The notes beneath the pieces were generated by a model, which did not search any database, was not told where the DNA came from, and saw only the letters and a program-made list of their open reading frames with translations. Below are positions 1 to 9,168 of a stretch of DNA of 64,000 bases, in pieces. The stretch's first letter is position 1; each line of letters starts with the position of its first letter. The position numbers were made by a program, and so were the translations under genes. The DNA lies in contig JAQBVJ010000002.1 in NCBI GenBank assembly GCA_027623235.1, positions 1-64,000 on the forward strand, read 5' to 3'. This DNA is from Planctomycetota bacterium (GTDB lineage Bacteria; Planctomycetota; Planctomycetia; Planctomycetales; Planctomycetaceae).

Positions 1-3000
1 TTCTTCAAACACCCAGGTATCATCCCCGTCGGAGTCGCCACGCCAGACAATGATGTCGTCGTCCGCCCCACCATTAAAGATGTCCCGGCCACCGTTTCCA
101 ATCAGCGAATCGTCTCCGGCGTCGCCATTGAGAATGTCATCGCCCCCGCCACCATAGATGGTGTCATTGCTGTCTGCTCCATTCAGCAGATCGTTCCCCT
201 GATCACCAACAATCAGATCAGTGCCGGCGGATCCGGCAATCGTGTCGTTGCCACTGCCGCCAAACAACGAGTCTCCCGCGTCGAGCGGTTCGTCGTCGTC
301 AATTATTGATATGTTCGCCAACAATTCCACTGCTAATGGATCATTCACATCAAGAATCACATCGGAGGGAGGACCAGCGGCAGTAAATCGCACTTGGAAC
401 TGCTCAAGCATTTCCAAGTCGTCGTCGCCAATCAAATCAAACGCAATAGTCCGCGTGACGTCACCTGCATTCGTTGTCGACGCACCCGCAAACGTCACTA
501 CTCCGGACGATCCAATGAAGTCTTGCCCCTGAACTGCACTCCCGTCAACAAAACTGTAATTCAATGTCACATCCTGCACCGGAGCACGATCAAGACGAAT
601 CTCCAGCACAACCTGACGATTCACGGCGCCTTCCACGACAACCCTCGTATCAACGGTAACTTCCACTGCCCCGACGGATGCGAGAGCTGAATCTACAATG
701 CCCTGCGCCAGTAGGGGTCCCGGGTTCGTCATTGTATCAACTGCAAAATACAACGGCCCGCCGGGAGCGATCGGGGGCAGCCCATTCCTGACGATCGGCT
801 GGCTCGACTCATTCGTTGCATCAGTCAGCATTGCCCAAGCTTCGAGCGGCCCGCGAACCACGCTACCAGCAACAAATGGATCTCCCTGCTCAAATCCCGT
901 CAGTCCACCAATTCCGACAACCCGAATTTCACGGCTTACCAATTCATCAATCGTCTCCTGAAAGGCGGCTCCAGCCGTGAATGGGACACCAGCTACGCCA
1001 GCCGGTCCTGTCGGAGATCCACCCGCATTCAGAATGTTAGCCGCGACTGTGACCCCCCCAGCTCCACTGTAGGTAGGCGCGCCGTCATCACGAAAATCAG
1101 TCGCTGCGTCCGTCCCCACAAGAAGAAGCCTCACGAACTTCTGATTGTTGATGACATCCGGAGAGCGATAGCCGATGCCATTATTTGCAGCAATTGGAGA
1201 CTGCGTTGGAGGGAGAATGGGGCCAGCTGGGTCGCTAAATTGGTCGGGCACGAATGAGCCAAAGTTTGGTACATCGCCAGTGGTATTGGGCATGATTTGG
1301 GTTGACAAGGGCCCGGCTGGCCCTTGGCCGAGTCGATTGCCGTTCGCGTCTCCGTCGAACCCATTGCCTGTCGCGATCTGGAAGAGCCCCTCAAGCATTG
1401 ATTCTTGAACGTCAGGCGGGCCACCGCCATCGTCAGCAGTTCTGTTACGCCCCACTGCTAACGCTGCCGTTATTGAGTCCTGAAAAAGAATCGTATCAGT
1501 CGTGATGATCGGTTGATTCAAAGTGAACGGGCTTGTGTTCTCTGAGTCCCTATAGTCAATGAATCGGGAAACTCCAAACCCAACAGTAAACGTGGGCAGT
1601 AGTTGAGTTATTTGCTGCACGACGCCAGGCAATTCTGTCGACAGGATCGGAGCGACCGGTGCAAAGCTGCGCGTGTCATCAAGCAGAAATGCCAGATCAA
1701 GAATGGGCGCCGGCGGATCATCGTCGTTCATAATGATGGACTCGCCAAAACCATCAAGAATCTCAGCCCGCTCCACATTTAACAGCTGAACGAAGAAGTT
1801 CTCATCGCTCTCGACGAGCGTGTCTGCCACAACATCTACAGAAATAATCAGTGAAGTCGTTCCCGGTGCAAACGTCAGTCGACCGACGGCCGCATTGTAG
1901 TCCGGCGTGCCGATCGCCGGCTGCATGGACGATACAGCACTGCCGTCGATGGTTGAATAGTCGAAAACGACCTCATGAAAGAACGCGTCTGACAGCGTCA
2001 CGGTAAACGAGACGGTCGTCATTCCGGTGTCGCCTTCCGGGTCGAGGGTCACGTCGTTGATTGAAAGGCTTCTGGGGAATGGGCAGACACTCGTTATGTT
2101 GTCTGCTCCCGCATCGCCCATGACGACGTCGGCGCCGCCGCCGCCGCACAGTTCGTCGTTTCCGGAGTTGCCGATGACGATGTCGTCACCGAGGGCTCCG
2201 TTGACCGTGTCGTTTCCGCCGCCGCCGAGCAGTGAATCGTCTCCGCTGTCACCAATGACGAGATCATCCCCGTTTCCGGCGTTGATTGTGTCATTGCCCG
2301 TGTTTCCAAAGACTGTGTCGTCTCCGTTTCCGGAGCGGATCATGTCGTTTCCGGTGTCTCCATCGATGAAGTCCTGACCGCCGTTGCCGAGGATCACGTC
2401 GTCCCCGTCTCCGCCGCGGATCGAATCGTCGGCCGCTCCACCGATCAGAACGTCGTCACCCGCCTCGCCCCGGATCGTGTCCGATCCGAAGCTGCCGTTG
2501 ATAAAGTCGTTTCCGTCACCACCCAGAATGCTGTCTGCCCCTTCGTCGCCGTCGATGGAGTCATCTCCGGCGTTTCCTTCCACGGTGTCGCTTCCGTCTC
2601 CTGCGAAGATCGTGTCGTCTCCGTCACCGCCAAGAATGCTGTCGGCGCCGTCGCCGCCGTCGATCATTTCGTTGCCGACTCCGCCGAACACCGTGTCCAT
2701 GCCGTCGCCGGCTTCGATCACAAGTCGAGCCGTCACCGTGCTCATTCGAGCATCGATCAAGTCATCTCCGTCACCGGCTCGCAGCGTGTCATCGAATCCG
2801 GACGACGACAGCAGCGTGTCATCTCCGTTTCCTGCATCCACGAGGATCTGCAACGGTTTCATGGTGACCGGATCAACGAAATCAAAATCGGCAGGAGCGA
2901 CCCCACTCAGGTCGATCTGGTTAGCTCCGTCGCTGCCAATGATCGTGATCGATCGAATATTGCTCGCTGGAATCGGCGGCAGAGATGTGTCGACGACATT

Positions 3001-3231
3001 GTTGATGGTCAGCTCGATCAGCAACGGATTCACCGCCGACGTGCCGAGTGCAATCGAGTCGTTTCCATCATCGGAGACGATGGTGAGATCATTATTCGCG
3101 AACAGCGTGGAGACCGTCAGCAGCGTCCGCTGCTCAAGGCTCTGCACCTCAGTCGGGAGTGTTGCCCTGCGACGTCGGCTGGTCCGCTGCCGCATCCAGT
3201 TCTCAATGTTGCGTTTCCATGAGAGGTTCAT
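1..3231 (-). CDS. Giant secreted RTX/Calx-beta/VWA-like protein, LEPR-XLL N-terminus (3' end outside window)
   Basis: The reading frame is open from the ATG at 3231 to the left edge (1077 codons visible), so the C-terminus is missing. A GGGAG about 9 bases upstream supports this start; an in-frame ATG at 3252 is an alternative. After a basic N-terminus comes LEQRTLLT (about residues 30-37), the planctomycete LEPR-XLL type motif. Then follow glycine/aspartate nonapeptides of the RTX type (about 134-380), a Calx-beta domain (about 394-505), a segment resembling an integrin-type VWA domain (FLLDDTRSF near 510, then GFGVSRFIDY), a second Calx-beta domain (about 850-980) and further RTX repeats. 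RTX nonapeptides bind calcium in beta-rolls, so this is probably a surface or secreted calcium-dependent protein. Export route and partner are unknown. A protein with the same N-terminal design lies at 37166-42250. Confidence 0.85.
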   Translation of the reverse strand, partial: MNLSWKRNIENWMRQRTSRRRRATLPTEVQSLEQRTLLTVSTLFANNDLTIVSDDGNDSIALGTSAVNPLLIELTINNVVDTSLPPIPASNIRSITIIGSDGANQIDLSGVAPADFDFVDPVTMKPLQILVDAGNGDDTLLSSSGFDDTLRAGDGDDLIDARMSTVTARLVIEAGDGMDTVFGGVGNEMIDGGDGADSILGGDGDDTIFAGDGSDTVEGNAGDDSIDGDEGADSILGGDGNDFINGSFGSDTIRGEAGDDVLIGGAADDSIRGGDGDDVILGNGGQDFIDGDTGNDMIRSGNGDDTVFGNTGNDTINAGNGDDLVIGDSGDDSLLGGGGNDTVNGALGDDIVIGNSGNDELCGGGGADVVMGDAGADNITSVCPFPRSLSINDVTLDPEGDTGMTTVSFTVTLSDAFFHEVVFDYSTIDGSAVSSMQPAIGTPDYNAAVGRLTFAPGTTSLIISVDVVADTLVESDENFFVQLLNVERAEILDGFGESIIMNDDDPPAPILDLAFLLDDTRSFAPVAPILSTELPGVVQQITQLLPTFTVGFGVSRFIDYRDSENTSPFTLNQPIITTDTILFQDSITAALAVGRNRTADDGGGPPDVQESMLEGLFQIATGNGFDGDANGNRLGQGPAGPLSTQIMPNTTGDVPNFGSFVPDQFSDPAGPILPPTQSPIAANNGIGYRSPDVINNQKFVRLLLVGTDAATDFRDDGAPTYSGAGGVTVAANILNAGGSPTGPAGVAGVPFTAGAAFQETIDELVSREIRVVGIGGLTGFEQGDPFVAGSVVRGPLEAWAMLTDATNESSQPIVRNGLPPIAPGGPLYFAVDTMTNPGPLLAQGIVDSALASVGAVEVTVDTRVVVEGAVNRQVVLEIRLDRAPVQDVTLNYSFVDGSAVQGQDFIGSSGVVTFAGASTTNAGDVTRTIAFDLIGDDDLEMLEQFQVRFTAAGPPSDVILDVNDPLAVELLANISIIDDDEPLDAGDSLFGGSGNDTIAGSAGTDLIVGDQGNDLLNGADSNDTIYGGGGDDILNGDAGDDSLIGNGGRDIFNGGADDDIIVWRGDSDGDDTWVFEE

Positions 3232-3796
3232 TCTGGAATCTCCCGCTTTCATCCCTGAGATTTGCTTCAGTGGCCAACCGCGTTCGGTGGTCGATCGTCA
3301 AATTCGCGCAAACACACTTTTCACGCTCGACCGTTACCACTGGATCGGCAGGAGTCATCGGGAAAACTGATAAAACTGGCACCGATCGATACATTGGTCA
3401 CAGCCGTGAGAATCGTCATAACCGGACTCCTTTCCCACCGCCGCCACAGCCTGCGGTAAGTGAGGCACACGGCGAGACTTATCCGGATCAAAATGTGACA
3501 GGAGCACTCGTTTCCAGCGGATCCGTGCGAGTCCGGCGTCTCCGGAATACGGTCAGATCATTCCGAGGCGAGCCAGAATGCCGTCGAGGCCAGCTTGCGT
3601 AATCCGAAAAGTCTTCCAGAAGCTCACGGGCACGAGAGAGCGAGGGATTGCCCACACCACTGGCCAAACCTGAGTCGTCATCGGATCAACATTGACTGAT
3701 GCCATCTTGCCGGGACGATGATGCCTGACGAGAATCGAGCGACTCAGTCAGGAGCCGATTCCTGGCCAGCCGAACAGACTCCAACGGAACCTCGAC
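3232..3796. other. Intergenic region between divergent genes
   Basis: This 565-base stretch separates the minus-strand RTX gene from the plus-strand DUF1501 gene and so must hold both promoters. I see no convincing coding sequence; the short open frames here lack family resemblance and good ribosome binding sites. No clear hairpin terminator or repeat was recognised. Confidence 0.5.
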
Positions 3797-5254
3797 ATGC
3801 CGCGGCACAGCCACTCCGACGATTGCGGATGCCGACAGAAACCCTCTCAGAACCGTGGCCACGGCCAGCTTTCGCTCACGCGGCGATCGATGATTCAGGC
3901 GGGAGCCATCGGAGCTTTCGGGCCGTCGCTCGCCTCGCTTTCCGCAGCAGATTCGAATGGGCCGGCGAAGAACGTTCTGTTCGTCTTTCTGACCGGTGGA
4001 ATCTCGCATCTGGACAGCTTCGATATGAAGCCCGCCGCGAACATTGATGTCCGGGGCGAGTTCGATCCCGGATCCACCGCCACGCCGGGTACTCAGATTT
4101 GCAACCTGCTTCCCGGACTCGCAAAACGATCCAACGATTACGCCCTGGTTCGATCGATCGCCACAGAGAGCAGCGGACACGAACAGGCGTGCCACATGCT
4201 GCTGACCGGTCGGCTCGATCTGCCGCCTGGCTTCACGACGAGGAATGCACCCAGCCCGAGCGAGTGGCCGACGCTGCCTTCACAGGTCATGTACGCGTTG
4301 CGAAATCAGCAGACGGCGATGCCGGCGTCAGTCGTCCTCCCGGAACCGAGCGTCAACGAGGCTGCTCGATTCCGGCCGGGCCAGTATGCCGGGCGACTCG
4401 GATCAAAGTGGGAAACGTGGCACGTGGATATCGCCTCGAAATGCCCTCTTGGCAACGGAGCGTGCCCGGACTGTTTTCGATTTGACGACGACGAATTCGA
4501 TCATGTCCCCGAGACGGTCTTCGACACCCCGATGCTGACTCTGCCTGAGGGAGGTCAACTCCGTTTTGACGGCCGCATCGGACTGCTCAGCCAGGTCGAG
4601 CGGCAGCAGCAGGCTCTGCAACAGTCCACCGAATTGTCGAAACTGGATCAGCAGCGACTGCAGGCGATCTCCGTTCTCGCTGATCCGAAGACACGAGCGG
4701 CGTTCGACGTTGAAAACTCCGATCCGAAAGCTGTCGAGCGTTACGGACGAAACAAATTCGGTCTCTCTGTGCTGATGGGGCGACGCCTCATCGAAGCGGG
4801 TGTGCGATTTGTCCAGGTCAACCTTGGCAAGAACTCGACCTGGGACACACATCGCCGCAACTTTGTGAACTTGAAACGAAACCTGTTTCCGCACTTCGAC
4901 CGATGCCTCTCCGCACTGCTCGACGACTTGAAGGAAAGCGGCCTTCTTGACAGCACGCTGGTGATCGTCAGCGGCGAATTCGGGCGAACGCCAAAAATCA
5001 ACAAGGACTCCGGCCGAGACCACTGGGGCCCTGTGATGACCTCGATGTTCGCTGGAGGCGGAGTTCGCGGCGGCAACGTCATCGGAGCCACCGACAAGAT
5101 CGCGGCTTACCCGATCGATAATAAGTTCACGGTCGAGAACATCGCCGGGACGATGTTTAACGCTCTTGGAATTCCGCGCGACGATCAGTGGGTCGACATC
5201 GACGGCCGCCCGCATGAGCTCTACCGGGCTGAGCCAATCCACGACCTGTTCTAA
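3797..5254 (+). CDS. DUF1501 family protein (Tat-type signal)
   Basis: The 485-residue product matches the DUF1501 family (PF07394), abundant in planctomycetes and related to the alkaline phosphatase/sulfatase fold. The N-terminus has a twin-arginine-like motif (LTRRSMIQAG, about residues 27-36) followed by an Ala/Leu-rich stretch, so export by Tat is likely. Family landmarks include FLTGGISHLDSFDMKP, HEQACHMLLTGR, FVQVNLG, GEFGRTPKIN and GRDHWG. DUF1501 genes usually sit next to a DUF1549/DUF1553 cytochrome-type gene; none is adjacent here, so this copy is solitary. Its substrate is unknown. The ATG at 3797 lacks a strong Shine-Dalgarno sequence; an internal start closer to the RR motif cannot be excluded. 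Confidence 0.88.
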   Translation: MPRHSHSDDCGCRQKPSQNRGHGQLSLTRRSMIQAGAIGAFGPSLASLSAADSNGPAKNVLFVFLTGGISHLDSFDMKPAANIDVRGEFDPGSTATPGTQICNLLPGLAKRSNDYALVRSIATESSGHEQACHMLLTGRLDLPPGFTTRNAPSPSEWPTLPSQVMYALRNQQTAMPASVVLPEPSVNEAARFRPGQYAGRLGSKWETWHVDIASKCPLGNGACPDCFRFDDDEFDHVPETVFDTPMLTLPEGGQLRFDGRIGLLSQVERQQQALQQSTELSKLDQQRLQAISVLADPKTRAAFDVENSDPKAVERYGRNKFGLSVLMGRRLIEAGVRFVQVNLGKNSTWDTHRRNFVNLKRNLFPHFDRCLSALLDDLKESGLLDSTLVIVSGEFGRTPKINKDSGRDHWGPVMTSMFAGGGVRGGNVIGATDKIAAYPIDNKFTVENIAGTMFNALGIPRDDQWVDIDGRPHELYRAEPIHDLF

Positions 5255-5290
5255 CAGTCGTGGCCTTCCTCCTGGTTCCCAGTCTCCAGC

Positions 5291-5405
5291 CCAATGGCCC
5301 CAGAATTGTGCTGGATGTCGCCTTTCGCTCTGCGAAAGTAGCGCTGCTTTCGCGGAGCGAAAGGCGACAATCAGCGATCAGCCGGCACAACTCTGGGGCC
5401 ATTGG
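5291..5405. repeat. Nested palindromic element, copy 1
   Basis: Outer arms at 5291-5311 and 5385-5405 are inverted repeats with one mismatch in 21 bases (CCAATGGCCCCAGAATTGTGC against GCACAACTCTGGGGCCATTGG). Inside, TGTCGCCTTTCGCTC (5316-5330) is the exact reverse complement of 5355-5369, and each half also forms its own hairpin (CTTTCGC...GCGAAAG). It lies between the convergent DUF1501 and feoB genes, where it may also act as a bidirectional terminator (inference). A second copy lies at 8953-9059. Confidence 0.85.
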
Positions 5406-5436
5406 ATCCCGCCTGGAAACCAGAACGAGCGCAGAC

Positions 5437-7671
5437 CTACGAAAGCAGCAGCATGCCCACCTGGTACGTAATCAGCGCTCCCGCGTAAGCCAGGCAGGTC
5501 ATGTAGAAGAACGTAAACGCCGCCCAGCGCCACGAGTTGGTTTCGCGGCGAATCACCATCAGTGTCGAGGCACACTGAGCGCACAGAGCGAAGAACACCA
5601 TGATGGAAAACACCGTCGGCAAATCGAAGACTTCGCGCCCGTCCGGGTGTTTTGACCTTCCCATCCGATCAACCAGTTTGGAGTACTCCACTTCCCCGTC
5701 GCCGTAGGAATCCTCGTCGCCGCCAAGGCTGTAAATTGTCCCCAGTGTGGCCACGATGACTTCGCGGGCCGGAAATGACGCGACGACTCCGACGCCAATC
5801 TTCCAGTCCCAACCGAGCGGACGGACTGCCGGTTCGATCGAGTGCCCGATCTTCCCCAGCCAGCTTTCTTCGATCAGCGACGCCGACAGCGCGTTCTGCT
5901 CATCGGTCAGCTTCTCCAGCCGATCCTGCAGAGGCAGTTCGTCCGGTGACGCGTCGACCCGGGCCGACGCTGCCTCAATCTGGCTTTCCAGCCGGTGAAG
6001 CGATTCGCGGTCTCCTGGAAAGTAGCCACCGGCCCACACGAGAATTGTCGTCAGGAAAATCAGCGTTCCGGCTCGCACGACAAATGCCCGGGAGCGGTCG
6101 TAGACACGAGCAAAAACGATTCCTGGCGAGGGCTTTTTGTACGACGGAAGCTCCATCACAAACGGCGGAGTCTCGCCTTTAAAGAATGTCTTCTTAAGCA
6201 GCCACGCGACAGGAATCGCAACGACTGCTCCCAGCGAGTACATCGCGAACAGGACGATCCCCTGCAAACTGACCCATCCGTCGAGGTATTTGATTTTCGG
6301 TAGAAACGCCGTCAGCAGAATGTAGACGGGCAGTCGGGCCGAGCAGCTCATGAGTGGCGCGACGAGAATCGTGACCATCCTGTCGCGTCGGTTTTCGATC
6401 ACTCGTGTCGCCATGACTCCCGGGATTGCGCAGGCAAAAGACGACATCAATGGCACAAACGATTTTCCGCTGAGACCCACTCGCGTCATGAGTCGATCCA
6501 TGACGAACGCGGCACGAGCCATGTAGCCGCAGTCTTCGAGAATCGCGATGAACAGAAACAACAGTGCAATCTGCGGAAGAAAAATGAGGACGCCACCGAC
6601 TCCCGCGATGACTCCGTCAACCAGAAGGCTGCGGAGAGAACCCGGAGGAACTCGTGAAGAAACCTGACCGGACAAGTACGACTGCCCCGCCTCGACCAGG
6701 TCCATCAGCGGACCGCTCCAGCTGTAAAGGGCCTGGAAAATCACAAACATCAGGGCGGCGAAGAAAACCAGGCCGAACACGCGGTGAGTCAGCAGACTGT
6801 CAATCCCGTCTGAGCGGGTTCTCGCGCGTTTGGACGGCACATTGACCAGTCCTTTAAGCGTCGCCCGAGCCCACGCGTAGCGAGCTTTCGCTTCGGCGAT
6901 CGGCAGTCGGCAGCCCACTTCCTTGAGCCGCTCGCGCGCGGCAACAAGCTCCGCAGCAAGCGTCTGGCCGTAAGTTTTGACCAGGCTCGTTTCGACCTGA
7001 CCGCCAACGTCGATCAAAAGTCGTTCGACAACGTAAAACGGCACATCGGTCGCACCTCGGCCTGAGAGGCTTTCACCCAGCGCCGAACACTCCGCGTAAA
7101 ACTCGGGCTGAAACGGTTTCGGTCGTTTCGGGGCGACCACCCGTTCGGGATCAACGATCGCCCGGCAGACATCGTCAACGCCCATTTTCCGGTGTGCCTC
7201 GCACACGATGACCGGGATGCGAAGTCGCTGACGAAGCCCTTCAACATCGATACTGACATGCCTTGCCTGGGCCACGTCCCACATGTTCAGAACAAGAATC
7301 ACCGGCAACTGCAGATCGAGAATCTGACTGAGCAGGTAGAAATTCCGTTCCAGGTTGGACGCATCAACGATGCAGATGACGCCGTCCAGTTCCTCAACGT
7401 CGCGCTGGCGGCCGAGCAGAACGTCGACCGAGACCATTTCATCCGGAGTCCTGGGTGACAGACTGTACGTTCCGGGGAGGTCGATCAACTCAACGGTCTG
7501 CTGCTCGAAATGCAGCTTGCCGACTTTCTTTTCGACGGTGCATCCGGGGAAATTTCCGACGCGTGCCTGCAGCCCCGTCAGCGTGTTAAAGAGCGTGCTC
7601 TTTCCGGTGTTCGGGTTGCCGATCATCGCGAAGCGGCGGACTGACTTGAGAGTGGACTCAGAGGGAACCAT
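5437..7671 (-). CDS. feoB: Ferrous iron transport protein B
   Basis: FeoB imports Fe2+ across the inner membrane using an N-terminal GTPase coupled to a polytopic membrane domain. From the ATG at 7671 the product is 744 residues, normal for the family. G1 is GNPNTGKST (18-26), G3 is DLPGTYS (64-70) and G4 is NMWD (129-132). The membrane part carries Gate motifs such as FLPQIALLFLFIAILEDCGYMAR and a repeat of this type after the extracytoplasmic insert (FPAREVIVATLGT). An in-frame TTG three codons upstream is a possible alternative start; neither has a clear Shine-Dalgarno sequence, which suggests translational coupling to feoA 54 bases upstream. Confidence 0.96.
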   Translation of the reverse strand: MVPSESTLKSVRRFAMIGNPNTGKSTLFNTLTGLQARVGNFPGCTVEKKVGKLHFEQQTVELIDLPGTYSLSPRTPDEMVSVDVLLGRQRDVEELDGVICIVDASNLERNFYLLSQILDLQLPVILVLNMWDVAQARHVSIDVEGLRQRLRIPVIVCEAHRKMGVDDVCRAIVDPERVVAPKRPKPFQPEFYAECSALGESLSGRGATDVPFYVVERLLIDVGGQVETSLVKTYGQTLAAELVAARERLKEVGCRLPIAEAKARYAWARATLKGLVNVPSKRARTRSDGIDSLLTHRVFGLVFFAALMFVIFQALYSWSGPLMDLVEAGQSYLSGQVSSRVPPGSLRSLLVDGVIAGVGGVLIFLPQIALLFLFIAILEDCGYMARAAFVMDRLMTRVGLSGKSFVPLMSSFACAIPGVMATRVIENRRDRMVTILVAPLMSCSARLPVYILLTAFLPKIKYLDGWVSLQGIVLFAMYSLGAVVAIPVAWLLKKTFFKGETPPFVMELPSYKKPSPGIVFARVYDRSRAFVVRAGTLIFLTTILVWAGGYFPGDRESLHRLESQIEAASARVDASPDELPLQDRLEKLTDEQNALSASLIEESWLGKIGHSIEPAVRPLGWDWKIGVGVVASFPAREVIVATLGTIYSLGGDEDSYGDGEVEYSKLVDRMGRSKHPDGREVFDLPTVFSIMVFFALCAQCASTLMVIRRETNSWRWAAFTFFYMTCLAYAGALITYQVGMLLLS

Positions 7672-7725
7672 GAAAAGCAAGCCGCGAGGAGGGAGGTAAG
7701 GCAGGAATCGAGGTCGAAAGGCTCG

Positions 7726-7953
7726 CTAATCCACCCGCGATATGGAAACCCGCCGAGCTTCTTCGGACCGGAGAGACAGGCGGTAGCCTCTGATCAGAAA
7801 CTCCAGCGGGTCTCCGAGTGGAGCTCGACCGAGCAGCTCGATCTCCTCGCCATCGATCAACCCCATTTCCATCAGTCGGACGGCAATGGCATCTTCGCCA
7901 GCGACATCATTGATGATCGCGCGCTGTCCTGGAGAGAGAGTGTCGAGTGTCTC
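7726..7953 (-). CDS. feoA: FeoA domain protein, ferrous iron transport
   Basis: FeoA is a small SH3-like cytoplasmic protein needed for FeoB activity. The 75-residue product has the family pattern TLSPGQRAIINDV...AVRLMEMGLIDGEEIELLGRAPLGDPLEFLIRGYRLSLR. I chose the GTG at 7953 because an AGGA lies eight bases upstream and the length fits the family; an in-frame GTG at 7983 would add ten residues. It is the first gene of a feoA-feoB operon. Confidence 0.9.
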   Translation of the reverse strand, partial: ETLDTLSPGQRAIINDVAGEDAIAVRLMEMGLIDGEEIELLGRAPLGDPLEFLIRGYRLSLRSEEARRVSISRVD

Positions 7954-8021
7954 CACCGTTGTGTTCCTGGTCCCTGGAGTCACCGTGCCGAACTCTGCCG
8001 ACGAATCGTGATGATTGCCGC

Positions 8022-8762
8022 TCAGCGTTTTTTCTTCTTATCGTCGTCTTCACTGGCGAAGTATTCCTCCGCCTTGAGCGGCTCTTCGAGAATCACCTTC
8101 AGGCCAATGGTCTCAAGGCGACCACCGCGTCCCGGCTTCTGGTGGAGCTCAACCGGAGCCCCTTTCTCCACAGCGGACGCATCGGTAATTCGAACGGTCA
8201 CCGACGCTCCCTTGTCGATGTAGACCGGCTGACCTTTCAAAGCGGGAATCGTCAGAGTCAGAGTTTCATATTCCTCATAGTCTTTGTCCTGCTGACGACT
8301 CTTGATCGGCCCCTGCAGAAAGTAGCTGTTCACACTCTGGCCAATGGCCTTGTCAGCCTTCTGCACGCCAGAACGAAGCTTTCTTGCAGCGACCCCAAGG
8401 TGTACCGTCCAGTCTTTTACAAACAGCAGATTGTTGGTGAGTGTTCCCGTGCCGGACACGACGACTCGTTCTCGCAGGAACCCATCGTCGCCTTTTCCTT
8501 CGACGGCGAATTGAATTCTCGGAGTGATCGCGACCGTGACCGGATCGCCACCGCCCTCACCGAGAATATCGACGGAAACCACTCGTCCGCTTTTTTCGTT
8601 GATCTCAACCACCGTGCCTTTCACCGTGATGTAGTCCGGTTTGGGCGGCTCCTGATTCGGTGCCTCTTTCTTTGTCGCCTGGGCGAAAACGTTGACGGGT
8701 GCGGCCAGCACGGCGATTGAAGCAAGGCAAAACACTGCCGATAGAAACGGTCGAAGAGACAT
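8022..8762 (-). CDS. Secreted hypothetical protein
   Basis: The ATG at 8762 is preceded by GGGAG at a good distance and opens a classical signal peptide (MSLRPFLSAVFCLASIAVLAAP, cleavage after VFAQA). The reading frame extends further upstream, but that part is unrelated intergenic and repeat sequence. The mature part of about 220 residues is beta-rich and ends in a charged DDDKKKKR tail. I recognise no domain with certainty; the pattern of a small beta-barrel (KGTVVEINEKSGRVVSVDILG) is suggestive only. It lies upstream of, and in the same direction as, feoAB but separated by a gap of about 40 bases, so cotranscription is possible. Confidence 0.7.
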   Translation of the reverse strand: MSLRPFLSAVFCLASIAVLAAPVNVFAQATKKEAPNQEPPKPDYITVKGTVVEINEKSGRVVSVDILGEGGGDPVTVAITPRIQFAVEGKGDDGFLRERVVVSGTGTLTNNLLFVKDWTVHLGVAARKLRSGVQKADKAIGQSVNSYFLQGPIKSRQQDKDYEEYETLTLTIPALKGQPVYIDKGASVTVRITDASAVEKGAPVELHQKPGRGGRLETIGLKVILEEPLKAEEYFASEDDDKKKKR

Positions 8763-9168
8763 GGGAAGCTCCCGGGGTTGGTTGTCAGCCGGATTACTGA
8801 AGCACTGAGGATAGCCGGTTTGGACACGCAACATCCAGCGAAACTGCCGCCCGAGGTGAAAGAACGCTCTGCCTCGACAGATGAAGCGAGCCGGACGTGC
8901 TGACAACTTGTTGAAAAATCGAATTGATTTAAATTGATTTAGCGGAGCGGCGCGAGAGTTGTGTCGGGTGATCACCGATTGTCGTCTTTCGCTCCGCGAA
9001 AGAAACGCCACTTTCGCGAAGCGAAAGGCGACACTCAGCACAACACTGGGGCTATTGGGCTTACGCCGTGCCGCTCCTTTCGCGACGGGCTGCCAACGAG
9101 CTCTCTCGCTGGCGCATACGATAAGAGGCAAATTCGAACGCGTTCTCTGGTGCCGCAACCTGCGTTCG
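8763..9168. other. Intergenic region holding a palindromic element
   Basis: Apart from the repeat at 8953-9059, the stretch has an AT-rich patch (8915-8942, with GATTTAAATTGATTT) that could contain the promoter for the secreted-protein gene. After the palindrome comes GGGCTTACGCCGTGCCGC, a phrase repeated almost exactly near 25272-25288. No gene was recognised. Confidence 0.5.
8953..9059. repeat. Nested palindromic element, copy 2
   Basis: Same element as at 5291-5405: inner arms TGTCGTCTTTCGCTC and its partner GAGCGAAAGGCGACA-like sequence flank a centre with two CTTTCGC...GCGAAAG hairpins, and the outer flank GCACAACACTGGGGCTATTGGG matches the right arm of copy 1. The left arm (GAGAGTTGTGTCGGGTGATC) corresponds to the reverse complement of the right arm of copy 1, so the two copies are alternately decayed versions of one long palindrome. 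Confidence 0.82.
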
